Origin: Oscillospiraceae bacterium
Lineage (GTDB): Bacteria; Bacillota; Clostridia; Oscillospirales; Ruminococcaceae
Direction: 5' to 3'
NCBI GenBank assembly: GCA_003508605.1
Contig: DNUB01000152.1
Span: 1 to 5,943 of the forward strand
Length of the DNA: 5,943 nucleotides
Below the pieces are notes generated by a model. That model was not told the origin of the DNA, made no database searches, and saw only the letters and a program-made list of their open reading frames with translations. The first letter of the stretch is position 1; every line of letters begins with the position of its first letter. This document shows positions 1 through 5,918 of the stretch, piece by piece. A program made the translations under genes and the position numbers.

Positions 1-54
1 TTTCAATCAAGAATTAGTATAAAAGAATTGATTCTCACTCTCTTGTAATTTAAG

Positions 55-88
55 CTTAAGCGCAGGCTATAAAACAGCCCGGCTTAAG
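55..88 (-). terminator. Imperfect stem-loop downstream of ABC transporter gene
   Basis: Arms CTTAAGC (55-61) and GCTTAAG (82-88) pair over 7 bp. After an internal loop (62-64 against 80-81), GGCT (65-68) pairs with AGCC (76-79) around a 7-nt loop. It lies about 50 bp beyond the stop codon of the minus-strand ABC gene, the expected place for its terminator or a 3'-end protecting stem. In the minus-strand reading the sequence after the stem is only CTTAAATTA, so the U-tract is poor and intrinsic termination is uncertain. The rest of 1-139 holds no gene that I can support. Confidence 0.35.
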
Positions 89-139
89 ATATTTGTCGGG
101 TAATGGGTATGAATGGATATTTTTTGAGCAACCCCTATA

Positions 140-3079
140 TTATTCCGTCCTGAGTGCCTCAACAGGGTCTTTCTTAGCTGCCAAGCGAGACGGAATTACA
201 CCTGCGATCAAGGTAAGAGCCATACTGATCGCCACAAGAATAACTGCGGCGACAGGCGGCAGATAAGCTGACAGACCCTCTATACCTGTTGCGCTGTACA
301 AAATTGCGTTAATGGGGATAAGCATAAGCAGAGAAACCCCGATGCCTATTGCACCCGAAACCAAGCCCACAATAAGCGTTTCGGCATTGAAAACCGTTGA
401 AATATCACGCTTTGACCCGCCGATTGCACGCAGTATACCGATTTCTCTTGTGCGTTCAAGAACGGAAATATACGTAATTATACCGATCATAATAGAGGAA
501 ACCACAAGGGAAATGCTTACAAAGGCAATAAGGAGATAGGAAATACCGCTTATAATATCTGTAATCGAGGACATCAGCAGCGCAACATAATCGGTGTACT
601 TTATTTTGTCGTCCTCACTTGCGTTTTCGTTGTACTCTGCGATAGCGTCGGCTATTTTGTCCTTTTGCTCGAAGGTTTTTGCATAAAGCTTAATGGTGGA
701 AGGGTTAGTGAAATCCGCATAGCCTATTTCCGACAATATATCATCGTAAGAGGATTCCGAAAATTTGTCGGGAGTGTATTTGTTAAACAGCTCCACATAC
801 TGCTTATCGGTAATGTCCGCCATATCAAGAGCGGCTGAAAGCTGTTCTAAGGTAAGAGCCGCCAACTGCTGCTCCATCATTTGAGCGTACTGCTGAACAT
901 ATTGATTTGACAGCATTTCCGCAGCATAGCCAAAAAGCTCCTCGTCCGTCATATTTGAAATGTATGAAAGTATGGCTTCCGAATCCACTCCCATTTGCTC
1001 CGCATACATCTGTGTTACCTGATCGATAAGCTCCTGACGGCTTACCTTTGAGAGAATGCTTTTTGCGTATTCCTCCGCTTCACCCTCTTTGGGAATCGAC
1101 ATAATGAATTTATATATTTCCGCTTTTTCGGAGGTCGTACAGCCCTTTAAAAAATCGTTGATTTTATCGGACATTTCTTTAAGGGTGGGTTCCGTATAGC
1201 TGTCGGTTTTAAACGGAAGTCCTGCAATAACGTCGTTCAGCTTGTCGTCAATCTGCGCTTTTAACAGGTCGCTGTCGTTGGTTTTTTTGATCGCATAGTC
1301 GGTCAACGCCTTTGTGTAGCCCAAATAGCCTGTGAGCATTGTTGAAGTGGCGTCCTCGTTGGGACGGATAATTCCCGATATTTTAATATTAACCCCTATG
1401 TCGTCCGCTTCAAAAAGATAGTCAAGTCCGGTATCGTTTTTTGTAAGATTTGTATAGCTTTTTCCGTCCTCGCTTTTTTGGTAGTATTCACATGGGAGAA
1501 TCAGCTTTAATTCCTTATTGCAGACATCGTCATAGCTCCACTCGGTCTGACCGTAATCGTCGATGGTTTCGCCCTTCATTACCTTTTTGAAAAGCTCGGG
1601 CAGCTGCTCCGAATCCTTTAAGCCCAATGAATACATCACAACGTCGGGAAGCTGATTATTTCTTGTTACCACCAAAACCACCTCGTCGTAGCTTTGAGGC
1701 CAGCTGCCGTAAATCAAGTCATATTGATTAAACAGCATATCGCTTACCGTATCGTCAGTTTTGCCCGGAAGCATTTCCTCCCACATTTCCATGCTTCCCA
1801 TTGACATAAAGGTACTTGAAGTCATAGGGTTTGAATCGTCAATTCCCATAGACAGGCTCATCATTTCAGCAAGGTCGGATTTTATAATTTTGTTGTTAAC
1901 ATCACGGGTGAATATCGGCATTTTTACATCATAGGAATAATCTATGGCACTGATATTGTTTTGTATATCCTCGTTGCTGTCTAAAAATACCTTAAAATCC
2001 TTCATATTGTTTTTTTGCTTTGAGGAGGAGCTTACGGAGTTGAAAACCTCGTATACATCGGTATTGGACTTTATCTTATCGTTGCTGCCGCCGTCTGCGT
2101 CCTGCTTATGACTGTCCATAATAGCGGCAAACGCTCCCGACATATCCGTGGTTTCCTTAAATATGCTTATGGGGTAGGAGGACAGAGTTTCCTCCTGCAC
2201 AGAGTTGATGTAGGTATTTATGCCCGAAGAAAGGGAAAGAATAAGGGCGATTCCGATTATTCCTATAGAGCCTGCAAAGGAGGTAAGCAGGGTTCTGCCT
2301 TTTTTGGTAAGCAGGTTGTTAAGCGACAGAGAAACGGCGGTAAAAAAGGACATAGAAACTCTTTTTTTCCTGTTTTTTTCAGTTTCCTTTACGTTTTCGG
2401 GTTCAAAGGGATCCGTGTCGCTTAAAATGCTGCCGTCCTTGACCCTTACGATTCTTGTGGAATACTGTTCGGCAAGCTCCGGATTGTGAGTTACAAGAAT
2501 AACAAGTCTGTCCCTTGCAATTTCCTTTAAAAGCTCCATTACCTGAATGCTGGTTTCACTGTCAAGCGCACCTGTGGGTTCGTCGGCAAGGAGTATATCG
2601 GGGTCGTTTATCAGGGCTCTGGCAATAGCCACCCTCTGCATTTGTCCTCCCGACATCTGATTTGGCTTTTTATGCAGCTGATCGCCCAAACCTACTTTTT
2701 TTAATGCTTCTGTCGCTTTTTTCCTTCGTTCGGATTTTGATACGCCCGAAATGGTAAGCGCAAGCTCCACATTGGACAAAACCGTCTGGTGAGGTATAAG
2801 GTTGTAGCTCTGGAAGATAAAGCCTATTGAACGATTGCGGTAAGCGTCCCAATCCCTGTCCTTGTATTTTTGAGTTGAAGTGCCGTTTATTACCAAATCT
2901 CCGCCGGTTGCGTGGTCCAAGCCGCCGATTATGTTCAGCATTGTGGTTTTACCGCAGCCCGAATGCCCGAGTATGGCCACAAACTCGTTTTTGCGAAATG
3001 CAATATTTATGCCGTTTAAGGCAGTGACCTTGTTGTCTTTTTCTCCGTAAGTCTTTACTATATTTTTCAGTTGAAGCAT
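140..3079 (-). CDS. Fused ABC transporter ATP-binding protein/permease (MacB/FtsX-like, large extracellular domain)
   Basis: A 979-residue protein. The N-terminal ATPase (about 1-225) shows Walker A GHSGCGKT (38-45), Q-loop Q90, signature MSGGQMQR (142-149), Walker B ILLADE (162-167), D-loop GALD (170-173) and H-loop H198, so it should be active. TM1 is about 264-286, followed by an extracellular domain of about 560 residues, then TM2 847-871, a cytoplasmic ERTREIGILRAIGGSK loop (875-890), TM3 902-924 and TM4 941-963. This is the four-TM, type VII (MacB-like) architecture; such proteins work as dimers and usually transmit mechanical force or export peptides rather than pass substrate through the membrane. 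The extracellular domain is far larger than MacB's. It has a Met-rich stretch (406-436) and a Gln-rich, helical stretch (about 682-760). The start is ATG 3079, because the in-frame TTG at 3112 is only about 12 nt from the predicted transcription start; the SD before 3079 (GGATAGAAAG) is weak. No accessory protein or two-component system adjoins it, so the substrate is unknown. Confidence 0.9.
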   Translation of the reverse strand: MLQLKNIVKTYGEKDNKVTALNGINIAFRKNEFVAILGHSGCGKTTMLNIIGGLDHATGGDLVINGTSTQKYKDRDWDAYRNRSIGFIFQSYNLIPHQTVLSNVELALTISGVSKSERRKKATEALKKVGLGDQLHKKPNQMSGGQMQRVAIARALINDPDILLADEPTGALDSETSIQVMELLKEIARDRLVILVTHNPELAEQYSTRIVRVKDGSILSDTDPFEPENVKETEKNRKKRVSMSFFTAVSLSLNNLLTKKGRTLLTSFAGSIGIIGIALILSLSSGINTYINSVQEETLSSYPISIFKETTDMSGAFAAIMDSHKQDADGGSNDKIKSNTDVYEVFNSVSSSSKQKNNMKDFKVFLDSNEDIQNNISAIDYSYDVKMPIFTRDVNNKIIKSDLAEMMSLSMGIDDSNPMTSSTFMSMGSMEMWEEMLPGKTDDTVSDMLFNQYDLIYGSWPQSYDEVVLVVTRNNQLPDVVMYSLGLKDSEQLPELFKKVMKGETIDDYGQTEWSYDDVCNKELKLILPCEYYQKSEDGKSYTNLTKNDTGLDYLFEADDIGVNIKISGIIRPNEDATSTMLTGYLGYTKALTDYAIKKTNDSDLLKAQIDDKLNDVIAGLPFKTDSYTEPTLKEMSDKINDFLKGCTTSEKAEIYKFIMSIPKEGEAEEYAKSILSKVSRQELIDQVTQMYAEQMGVDSEAILSYISNMTDEELFGYAAEMLSNQYVQQYAQMMEQQLAALTLEQLSAALDMADITDKQYVELFNKYTPDKFSESSYDDILSEIGYADFTNPSTIKLYAKTFEQKDKIADAIAEYNENASEDDKIKYTDYVALLMSSITDIISGISYLLIAFVSISLVVSSIMIGIITYISVLERTREIGILRAIGGSKRDISTVFNAETLIVGLVSGAIGIGVSLLMLIPINAILYSATGIEGLSAYLPPVAAVILVAISMALTLIAGVIPSRLAAKKDPVEALRTE

Positions 3080-3130
3080 ATTACTTTCTATCCGTTTCTG
3101 TCTGTATTTCAATTTTATTCAATGAATACT

Positions 3131-3158
3131 ATTATATAGTTTTATACATCTGTGTCAA
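3131..3158 (-). promoter_or_regulatory. Sigma-A-type promoter of the ABC transporter gene
   Basis: Read on the minus strand, a perfect -35 TTGACA (3153-3158) and a perfect -10 TATAAT (3131-3136) are separated by 16 bp. Transcription should start near 3124, giving a leader of about 45 nt before the ATG at 3079. Both hexamers match consensus, so basal expression should be high unless a repressor acts. It fixes the gene start at 3079 rather than at the TTG at 3112. Confidence 0.85.
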
Positions 3159-3192
3159 GCCTGAAGGAATAATTTTCACCTATCTGTCATAA

Positions 3193-3236
3193 AGCTCGGA
3201 TCCCGAAAAAATCGAATCAATATAAGAAACCGAGCT
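3193..3236. repeat. Inverted repeat, 7-bp arms
   Basis: AGCTCGG (3193-3199) and CCGAGCT (3230-3236) are perfect inverted copies separated by 30 bp. The left arm overlaps a small TCGG-ATC-CCGA hairpin (3196-3206). The element begins 35 bp upstream of the -35 box of the ABC promoter, where an activator or repressor site would be plausible. A 7-bp repeat with a 30-bp spacer could also arise by chance. Confidence 0.35.
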
Positions 3237-3244
3237 GTAATTTA

Positions 3245-3294
3245 TACGTTTTCGGAGAAAGCATTGCGGCTTTTCTTATACACTCCAAAACGTA
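3245..3294. repeat. Long imperfect hairpin with inner stem
   Basis: TACGTTTT (3245-3252) plus GGAG (3254-3257) pairs with CTCC (3283-3286) plus AAAACGTA (3287-3294). This gives 12 bp with one bulged C at 3253. Inside, AAAGC (3258-3262) pairs with GCTTT (3269-3273). The 3' arm lies within the first copy of the 14-bp tandem duplication (3279-3306), and the second copy could pair with the same 5' arm. No promoter driving an RNA through it was found, so it may be a DNA-level site or a relic. Confidence 0.5.
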
Positions 3295-3306
3295 CACTCC
3301 AAAACG
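3279..3306. repeat. Perfect 14-bp tandem duplication
   Basis: TACACTCCAAAACG occurs twice head to tail (3279-3292 and 3293-3306) with no mismatch. The duplication is next to an inverted partner of the same sequence at 3245-3257. It may be a slippage product or a double binding site. Confidence 0.9.
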
Positions 3307-3313
3307 GTTTTAA

Positions 3314-3340
3314 CCGCTTGTACCTGCAGACGGCTTTTTT
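3314..3340 (+). terminator. Weak terminator-like hairpin with T-tract
   Basis: CCG (3314-3316) pairs with CGG (3331-3333). After a C-A mismatch, TTGT (3318-3321) pairs with GCAG (3326-3329) using two wobbles, around the loop ACCT. Six T residues follow at 3335-3340. It reads toward the rpmG promoter and could block read-through, but I see no gene or promoter upstream on this strand for it to terminate. The stem is weak. Confidence 0.35.
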
Positions 3341-3401
3341 ATTCTTTACCGACATCTATTGTATTACAGCAATCATTCGTTCAATTTTTATTAAAAAACT
3401 A

Positions 3402-3430
3402 TTGACAACCGCTAAATAATATGCTATACT
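3402..3430 (+). promoter_or_regulatory. Extended -10 sigma-A-type promoter of the rpmG-rplA operon
   Basis: Perfect -35 TTGACA (3402-3407), 17-bp spacer, -10 TATACT (3425-3430) with the extended TG at 3422-3423. An A/T-rich stretch upstream (3379-3400) could act as an UP element. Transcription should start near 3437, about 122 nt before rpmG. This is what a strong, growth-linked ribosomal protein promoter looks like. Confidence 0.9.
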
Positions 3431-3436
3431 GAATAC

Positions 3437-3460
3437 ACCTCATTGGAGGTTTATTTTTTT
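3437..3460 (+). promoter_or_regulatory. 5'-terminal stem-loop with T-tract (attenuator-like or mRNA-protecting)
   Basis: ACCTC (3437-3441) pairs with GAGGT (3446-3450) around ATTG. The sequence TTATTTTTTT follows at 3451-3460. The hairpin begins at the predicted transcription start, so the first 24 nt of the mRNA look like a miniature intrinsic terminator. The 3' strand also contains GGAGG, an SD-like sequence, 9 nt before a TTG that opens a four-codon ORF (3459-3473). The stem is only 5 bp, so a stabilising 5' hairpin is as likely as an attenuator. Confidence 0.5.
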
Positions 3461-3479
3461 GCGCATAAAATAAATCTCT

Positions 3480-3537
3480 GCGGAAATAAGGGTTTTCGCT
3501 GTTACTGTGAGGGAGGCTAAGTTCGACCGTATCGAAC
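3480..3537 (+). promoter_or_regulatory. Two leader hairpins upstream of rpmG
   Basis: GCGGAAA (3480-3486) pairs with TTTTCGC (3493-3499), 7 bp with one wobble. GTTCGA (3521-3526) pairs with TCGAAC (3532-3537), 6 bp around CCGTA. The second ends 8 nt before the rpmG SD AGGAGG (3546-3551). With the 5'-terminal hairpin they make a three-stem leader. I do not recognise it as a named ribosomal leader class, and neither stem covers the SD. Confidence 0.45.
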
Positions 3538-3558
3538 AATTTAATAGGAGGTGCCGAA

Positions 3559-3708
3559 ATGAGAGTAAAAATCACTTTGGCTTGCACAGAATGCAAGCAG
3601 CGCAATTATGCTACCAAGAAAAACAAAAAGAATGACCCTGACAGAATTGAAATGAACAAATACTGCAAATTCTGCCGTAAGCACACACTCCACAAAGAAA
3701 CCAAGTAA
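3559..3708 (+). CDS. rpmG: 50S ribosomal protein L33
   Basis: A 49-residue protein beginning [17 protein letters not shown] and ending HKETK. L33 is a small protein of the large subunit that sits near the E site. Cysteines at 9, 12, 36 and 39 form two CxxC pairs, so this is the zinc-binding (C+) form, which is the usual housekeeping version; Cys-less paralogues are the ones typically induced by zinc limitation. The basic run around KKNKKN (20-25), the DPDR segment (26-29) and the length are typical. The start is ATG 3559, 7 nt after AGGAGG (3546-3551). It is the first gene of the operon, 24 bp before secE, a common Firmicutes arrangement. Confidence 0.96.
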   Translation: MRVKITLACTECKQRNYATKKNKKNDPDRIEMNKYCKFCRKHTLHKETK

Positions 3709-3735
3709 GGAGTATAAGGAGGATTATGCGTAATG
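3707..3735 (+). promoter_or_regulatory. Double SD and competing start codons at secE
   Basis: Two SD-like sites lie in tandem: AAGGAG (3707-3712, overlapping the rpmG stop) and AAGGAGG (3716-3722). Two ATGs follow. ATG 3733 opens secE, 10 nt after the second SD. ATG 3726 is out of frame, 13 nt after the first SD, and would encode only MRNGKRA before a TGA at 3747-3749 inside secE. The good spacing of the second SD decides for 3733. Confidence 0.6.
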
Positions 3736-4038
3736 GCAAACGAGCTTGAAAAGAAAGCCCAAAAGGATGCAGAAAAGGCGCAGAAGGAAGCTGAAAGAGC
3801 GAAAAAGGAAAGACAGTACGCCGCAATGAAGGCAGCTGCCGCTAAAAAGCCCAAGAAAACGCCTGCCAAGTATTTCAAGGAAGTTAAAGCGGAATTTAAG
3901 AAGGTTTCATGGCCCAGCAAAAAGCAAGTATTCAACAATACAGTGGTTGTCCTTGTGTCTATTGTCGTTTCGGGAGTAGGCGTTTGGCTGCTTGACCTTT
4001 TGTTTACACAGGCGTGGAGCTGGCTTCTTAAAATGTAA
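3733..4038 (+). CDS. secE: Preprotein translocase subunit SecE
   Basis: A 101-residue single-span SecE, the clamp that stabilises SecY in the SecYEG channel. Residues 1-45 are a Lys/Ala/Glu-rich, probably helical extension. The conserved amphipathic helix and hinge follow: KYFKEVKAEFKKVSWPSKKQ (46-65), with the hallmark VSWPSK. The single TM helix is about 70-91, and the tail ends WSWLLKM outside the membrane. The cytoplasmic extension makes it longer than minimal Bacillus-type SecE (about 60 residues), but the core is complete. The gene sits between rpmG and nusG in the conserved order, 16 bp before nusG, so it is co-transcribed with both. Confidence 0.95.
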   Translation: MANELEKKAQKDAEKAQKEAERAKKERQYAAMKAAAAKKPKKTPAKYFKEVKAEFKKVSWPSKKQVFNNTVVVLVSIVVSGVGVWLLDLLFTQAWSWLLKM

Positions 4039-4054
4039 TTAAAGGGGATAACCG

Positions 4055-4573
4055 ATGTCAGAAGCTAAATGGTATATTTTACACACTTTTTCGGGTTATG
4101 AAAAAAAGGTTGCCGATAATATCAAAAAGGTGGTTGAGAACAGAAATCTTCAGCACCTGATTGAAGAGGTAATGGTTCCCACGGAAACAATTACCGAGAA
4201 CCATGATGGCAAGGTTAAGTCTTATGAAAGCAAGATTTATCCCAGCTATGTATATGTAAAAATGGTCATGACCGATGAATCGTGGTATATCTGCCGCAAT
4301 ACAAGAGGCTGCACAGGCTTTGTGGGACCGGGATCGAAGCCGATTCCTCTTACGGATGAGGAAGTGGCTAATTTGGGAGTAGCTCCCAAGCCCACCGAGG
4401 TTACATTTAAGGCAGGAGACCTGATAAGCATTATTTCGGGCAATCTGAAGGGCTTTGAGGGTACTGTCAGAGAGGTAGACGAGGCAGCGGGCACTGCTGT
4501 TGTCACCGTTTCAATGTTCGGAAGAGAAACGCCTACCACTCTTGATTTGTCGCTTATTCAAAAAATCAGTTAA
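4055..4573 (+). CDS. nusG: Transcription termination/antitermination factor NusG
   Basis: A 172-residue NusG. It binds the RNA polymerase clamp, modulates pausing and elongation, and can link polymerase to Rho or to the ribosome through S10. The NGN domain (about 1-110) starts with KWYILHTFSGYEKKV (5-19) and includes YPSYVYVKM (62-70) and TGFVGPGSKPIPL (87-99). The KOW domain (about 118-172) has the core GNLKGFEGTVREVD (129-142) and FGRETP (155-160). After FGRETP it reads TTLDL where many NusGs have VELDF, a mild variation at the domain end. Length and both domains are standard. The start is ATG 4055 after AAAGGGG (4041-4047), with 16 bp from the secE stop; rplK follows after 32 bp. Confidence 0.97.
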   Translation: MSEAKWYILHTFSGYEKKVADNIKKVVENRNLQHLIEEVMVPTETITENHDGKVKSYESKIYPSYVYVKMVMTDESWYICRNTRGCTGFVGPGSKPIPLTDEEVANLGVAPKPTEVTFKAGDLISIISGNLKGFEGTVREVDEAAGTAVVTVSMFGRETPTTLDLSLIQKIS

Positions 4574-4605
4574 AAGTTCTTTAAGTTTTTGGAGGTAAAA
4601 TTAAA

Positions 4606-5031
4606 ATGGCTCAGAAAGTAGTCGGATTCGTAAAATTGCAAATTCCCGCAGGCAAGGCAACGCCTGCTCCCCCTGTCGGTCCCGCACTCGGTCAGCACGG
4701 TGTCAACATCGCTGCTTTTACCAAGGAATTCAACGAGCGCACAAAGGCAGATATGGGACTTATTATCCCTGTTGTTATCACAGTATATGCAGACAGAAGT
4801 TTTTCATTTATTACCAAAACTCCCCCTGCGGCAGTTTTGATCAAGAAGGCTTGCGGTATTGAAACCGCATCGGGTACACCCAACAAGACCAAGGTAGCTA
4901 AGATTACAAAGGCTCAGGTTCAGCAGATTGCAGAGCAGAAGATGAGAGACCTTAACGCAGGTTCTACCGAAGCTGCAATGTCTATGATCGCAGGCACCTG
5001 CCGTTCTATGGGCGTTGAGGTTGTTGACTGA
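4606..5031 (+). CDS. rplK: 50S ribosomal protein L11
   Basis: A 141-residue L11, part of the GTPase-associated centre, where it binds 23S rRNA and contacts elongation factors, RelA-type stringent-response enzymes and thiopeptide antibiotics. The N-terminal domain contains [19 protein letters not shown] (14-32). Prolines 22 and 26, whose loss gives thiostrepton resistance in other species, are both present. The C-terminal rRNA-binding domain (about 74-141) ends [12 protein letters not shown] (130-141). The length equals the family norm. ATG 4606 lies 9 nt after GGAGGT (4591-4596). It is followed by a 95-bp gap containing the putative L1-binding stem. Confidence 0.98.
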   Translation: MAQKVVGFVKLQIPAGKATPAPPVGPALGQHGVNIAAFTKEFNERTKADMGLIIPVVITVYADRSFSFITKTPPAAVLIKKACGIETASGTPNKTKVAKITKAQVQQIAEQKMRDLNAGSTEAAMSMIAGTCRSMGVEVVD

Positions 5032-5079
5032 TGACGGTGAATCCCATAAGCATAAATTAAATTCATAAACAATTTTGAC

Positions 5080-5110
5080 AGTGGGAGGTTCTAAGAGCCG
5101 ATTGACCACT
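5080..5110 (+). promoter_or_regulatory. Putative L1-binding autoregulatory RNA element between rplK and rplA
   Basis: Outer stem AGTGG (5080-5084) with CCACT (5106-5110). Inner stem GGTTC (5087-5091) with GAGCC (5095-5099), with one G-U pair and loop TAA. The two stems are joined by an asymmetric internal loop, GA (5085-5086) on the 5' side and GATTGA (5100-5105) on the 3' side. The order stem-GA-GG...CC-GAnnnA-stem is the L1 recognition form known from the 23S L1 stalk and from L1 mRNAs such as that of Methanococcus (recalled, not searched). The rplA SD AAGGAGG begins at 5111, immediately after the stem, so bound L1 would block ribosome entry on its own gene. Sequestration of the SD by pairing is not needed. 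Confidence 0.75.
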
Positions 5111-5126
5111 AAGGAGGATATAATAA

Positions 5127-5819
5127 ATGAAACACGGTAAAAAATACAGAGAAAGCGTAAAGCTTATTGAAACAGGCAAGTCTTACGAGGCTATCGATGC
5201 TCTCGGATTGGTATGCCAGACCGCAAAGGCTAAGTTTGACGAAACCGTAGAAATTCATATCAGATTAGGTGTTGACTCCCGCCATGCCGATCAGCAGGTA
5301 AGAGGCGCAGTTGTACTTCCCAACGGAACGGGAAAAACCGTAAGAACACTTGTATTTGCCAAGGGCGATAAAATCAAGGATGCACAGGACGCAGGCTCTG
5401 ATTATGTTGCCGATGAGGATACCGTTAAAAAGATTCAGGACGGCTGGATGGACTTTGACGTAGTTATTGCAACTCCCGATATGATGGGCGTCGTAGGACG
5501 TTTAGGTAAGGTTCTCGGTCCCCGCGGCTTAATGCCTAACCCTAAGGCCGGTACAGTTACTCCCGATGTTGCCAAGGCTGTTCAGGAAGCTAAGGCAGGT
5601 AAGATTGAGTATCGACTTGATAAAGCAAATATTATTCACTGCCCTATTGGCAAGGCATCTTTCGGCGGAGAAAAGCTGGAGCAGAACCTTGACGCTCTTA
5701 TGACAGCAGTCGTTAAAGCTAAGCCCGCTGCTGCAAAGGGTACGTATATAAAGTCCTGCACGGTTTCATCCACCATGGGACCCGGTGTTAAGGTAAACAC
5801 CGTTAAATACGGAGCATAA
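5127..5819 (+). CDS. rplA: 50S ribosomal protein L1
   Basis: A 230-residue L1, the protein of the mobile L1 stalk that helps release deacylated tRNA from the E site and also represses its own mRNA. Domain I is split between the N-terminal part (about 1-67) and the C-terminal part (about 159-230); domain II is inserted between them. The signature [20 protein letters not shown] runs 124-143. The opening [12 protein letters not shown] (3-14) and the closing TMGPGVKV region are typical, and the length is normal. ATG 5127 lies 9 nt after AAGGAGG (5111-5117). A strong terminator follows 21 bp after the stop, so this is probably the last gene of the transcript. Confidence 0.98.
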   Translation: MKHGKKYRESVKLIETGKSYEAIDALGLVCQTAKAKFDETVEIHIRLGVDSRHADQQVRGAVVLPNGTGKTVRTLVFAKGDKIKDAQDAGSDYVADEDTVKKIQDGWMDFDVVIATPDMMGVVGRLGKVLGPRGLMPNPKAGTVTPDVAKAVQEAKAGKIEYRLDKANIIHCPIGKASFGGEKLEQNLDALMTAVVKAKPAAAKGTYIKSCTVSSTMGPGVKVNTVKYGA

Positions 5820-5840
5820 GACTTAAGAATATATATTTAT

Positions 5841-5878
5841 AGCACGTTTGTATTTTTGCAGACGTGTTTTTATTTTTT
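5841..5878 (+). terminator. Intrinsic terminator after rplA
   Basis: CACGT (5843-5847) pairs with ACGTG (5862-5866). The stem extends inward through TTGT (5848-5851) with GCAG (5858-5861), including two wobbles, around a 6-nt loop (5852-5857). TTTTATTTTTT follows at 5867-5877, a strong U-tract on the plus strand. It starts 21 bp after the rplA stop codon and most likely ends the rpmG-rplA transcript. Confidence 0.85.
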
Positions 5879-5918
5879 AGCATATTCTATGATAAATCGG
5901 TTAATATGGTTTCAATGA

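Larger units (their letters stand above)
3159..3401. other. Gene-free spacer between divergent promoters
   Basis: This 243-bp stretch lies between the -35 boxes of the two divergent promoters. I see no credible ORF with an SD, no tRNA-like cloverleaf and no further promoter on either strand. It does contain two inverted repeats, a 14-bp tandem duplication and a T-tract hairpin, listed separately. It probably insulates the two transcription units and may carry operators for the ABC gene. Confidence 0.6.

Noticed and set aside
2108..2489. Plus-strand ORFs of 105 and 89 residues within the ABC gene
   Set aside because: They lie antisense to the ATPase-permease junction, which has clear conserved motifs, and resemble no protein family that I know.
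3080..3112. N-terminal extension of the ABC protein from a TTG at 3112
   Set aside because: It is a TTG only about 12 nt from the predicted start of transcription, has no SD, and the conserved ATPase start (MLQLKNIVKTYG) coincides with the ATG at 3079.
3507..3559. A second L1-like site in the rpmG leader (GTGAGGGAGGCT, with GCCGAAA at 3553-3559)
   Set aside because: The 5' half resembles L1 mRNA sites, but the outer stem cannot form because no complement to the 5' strand follows GCCGAAA.
3606..3938. Minus-strand ORFs of 71 and 110 residues opposite rpmG and secE
   Set aside because: They are shadows of the conserved plus-strand genes, rich in Phe, Leu and Ser from complementing Lys/Glu codons, and show no SD or family motif.
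5031..5060. Nine-codon ORF overlapping the rplK stop (TGATG)
   Set aside because: No SD of its own, very short, and in an A/T-rich linker; chance overlap is more likely.
5075..5124. Internal promoter before rplA (TTGACA 5075-5080, TATAAT 5119-5124)
   Set aside because: The hexamers are 38 bp apart; the nearer TTGACC (5102-5107) is only 11 bp from TATAAT. Spacing is wrong for sigma-A, and both overlap the L1 stem or the ribosome binding region.
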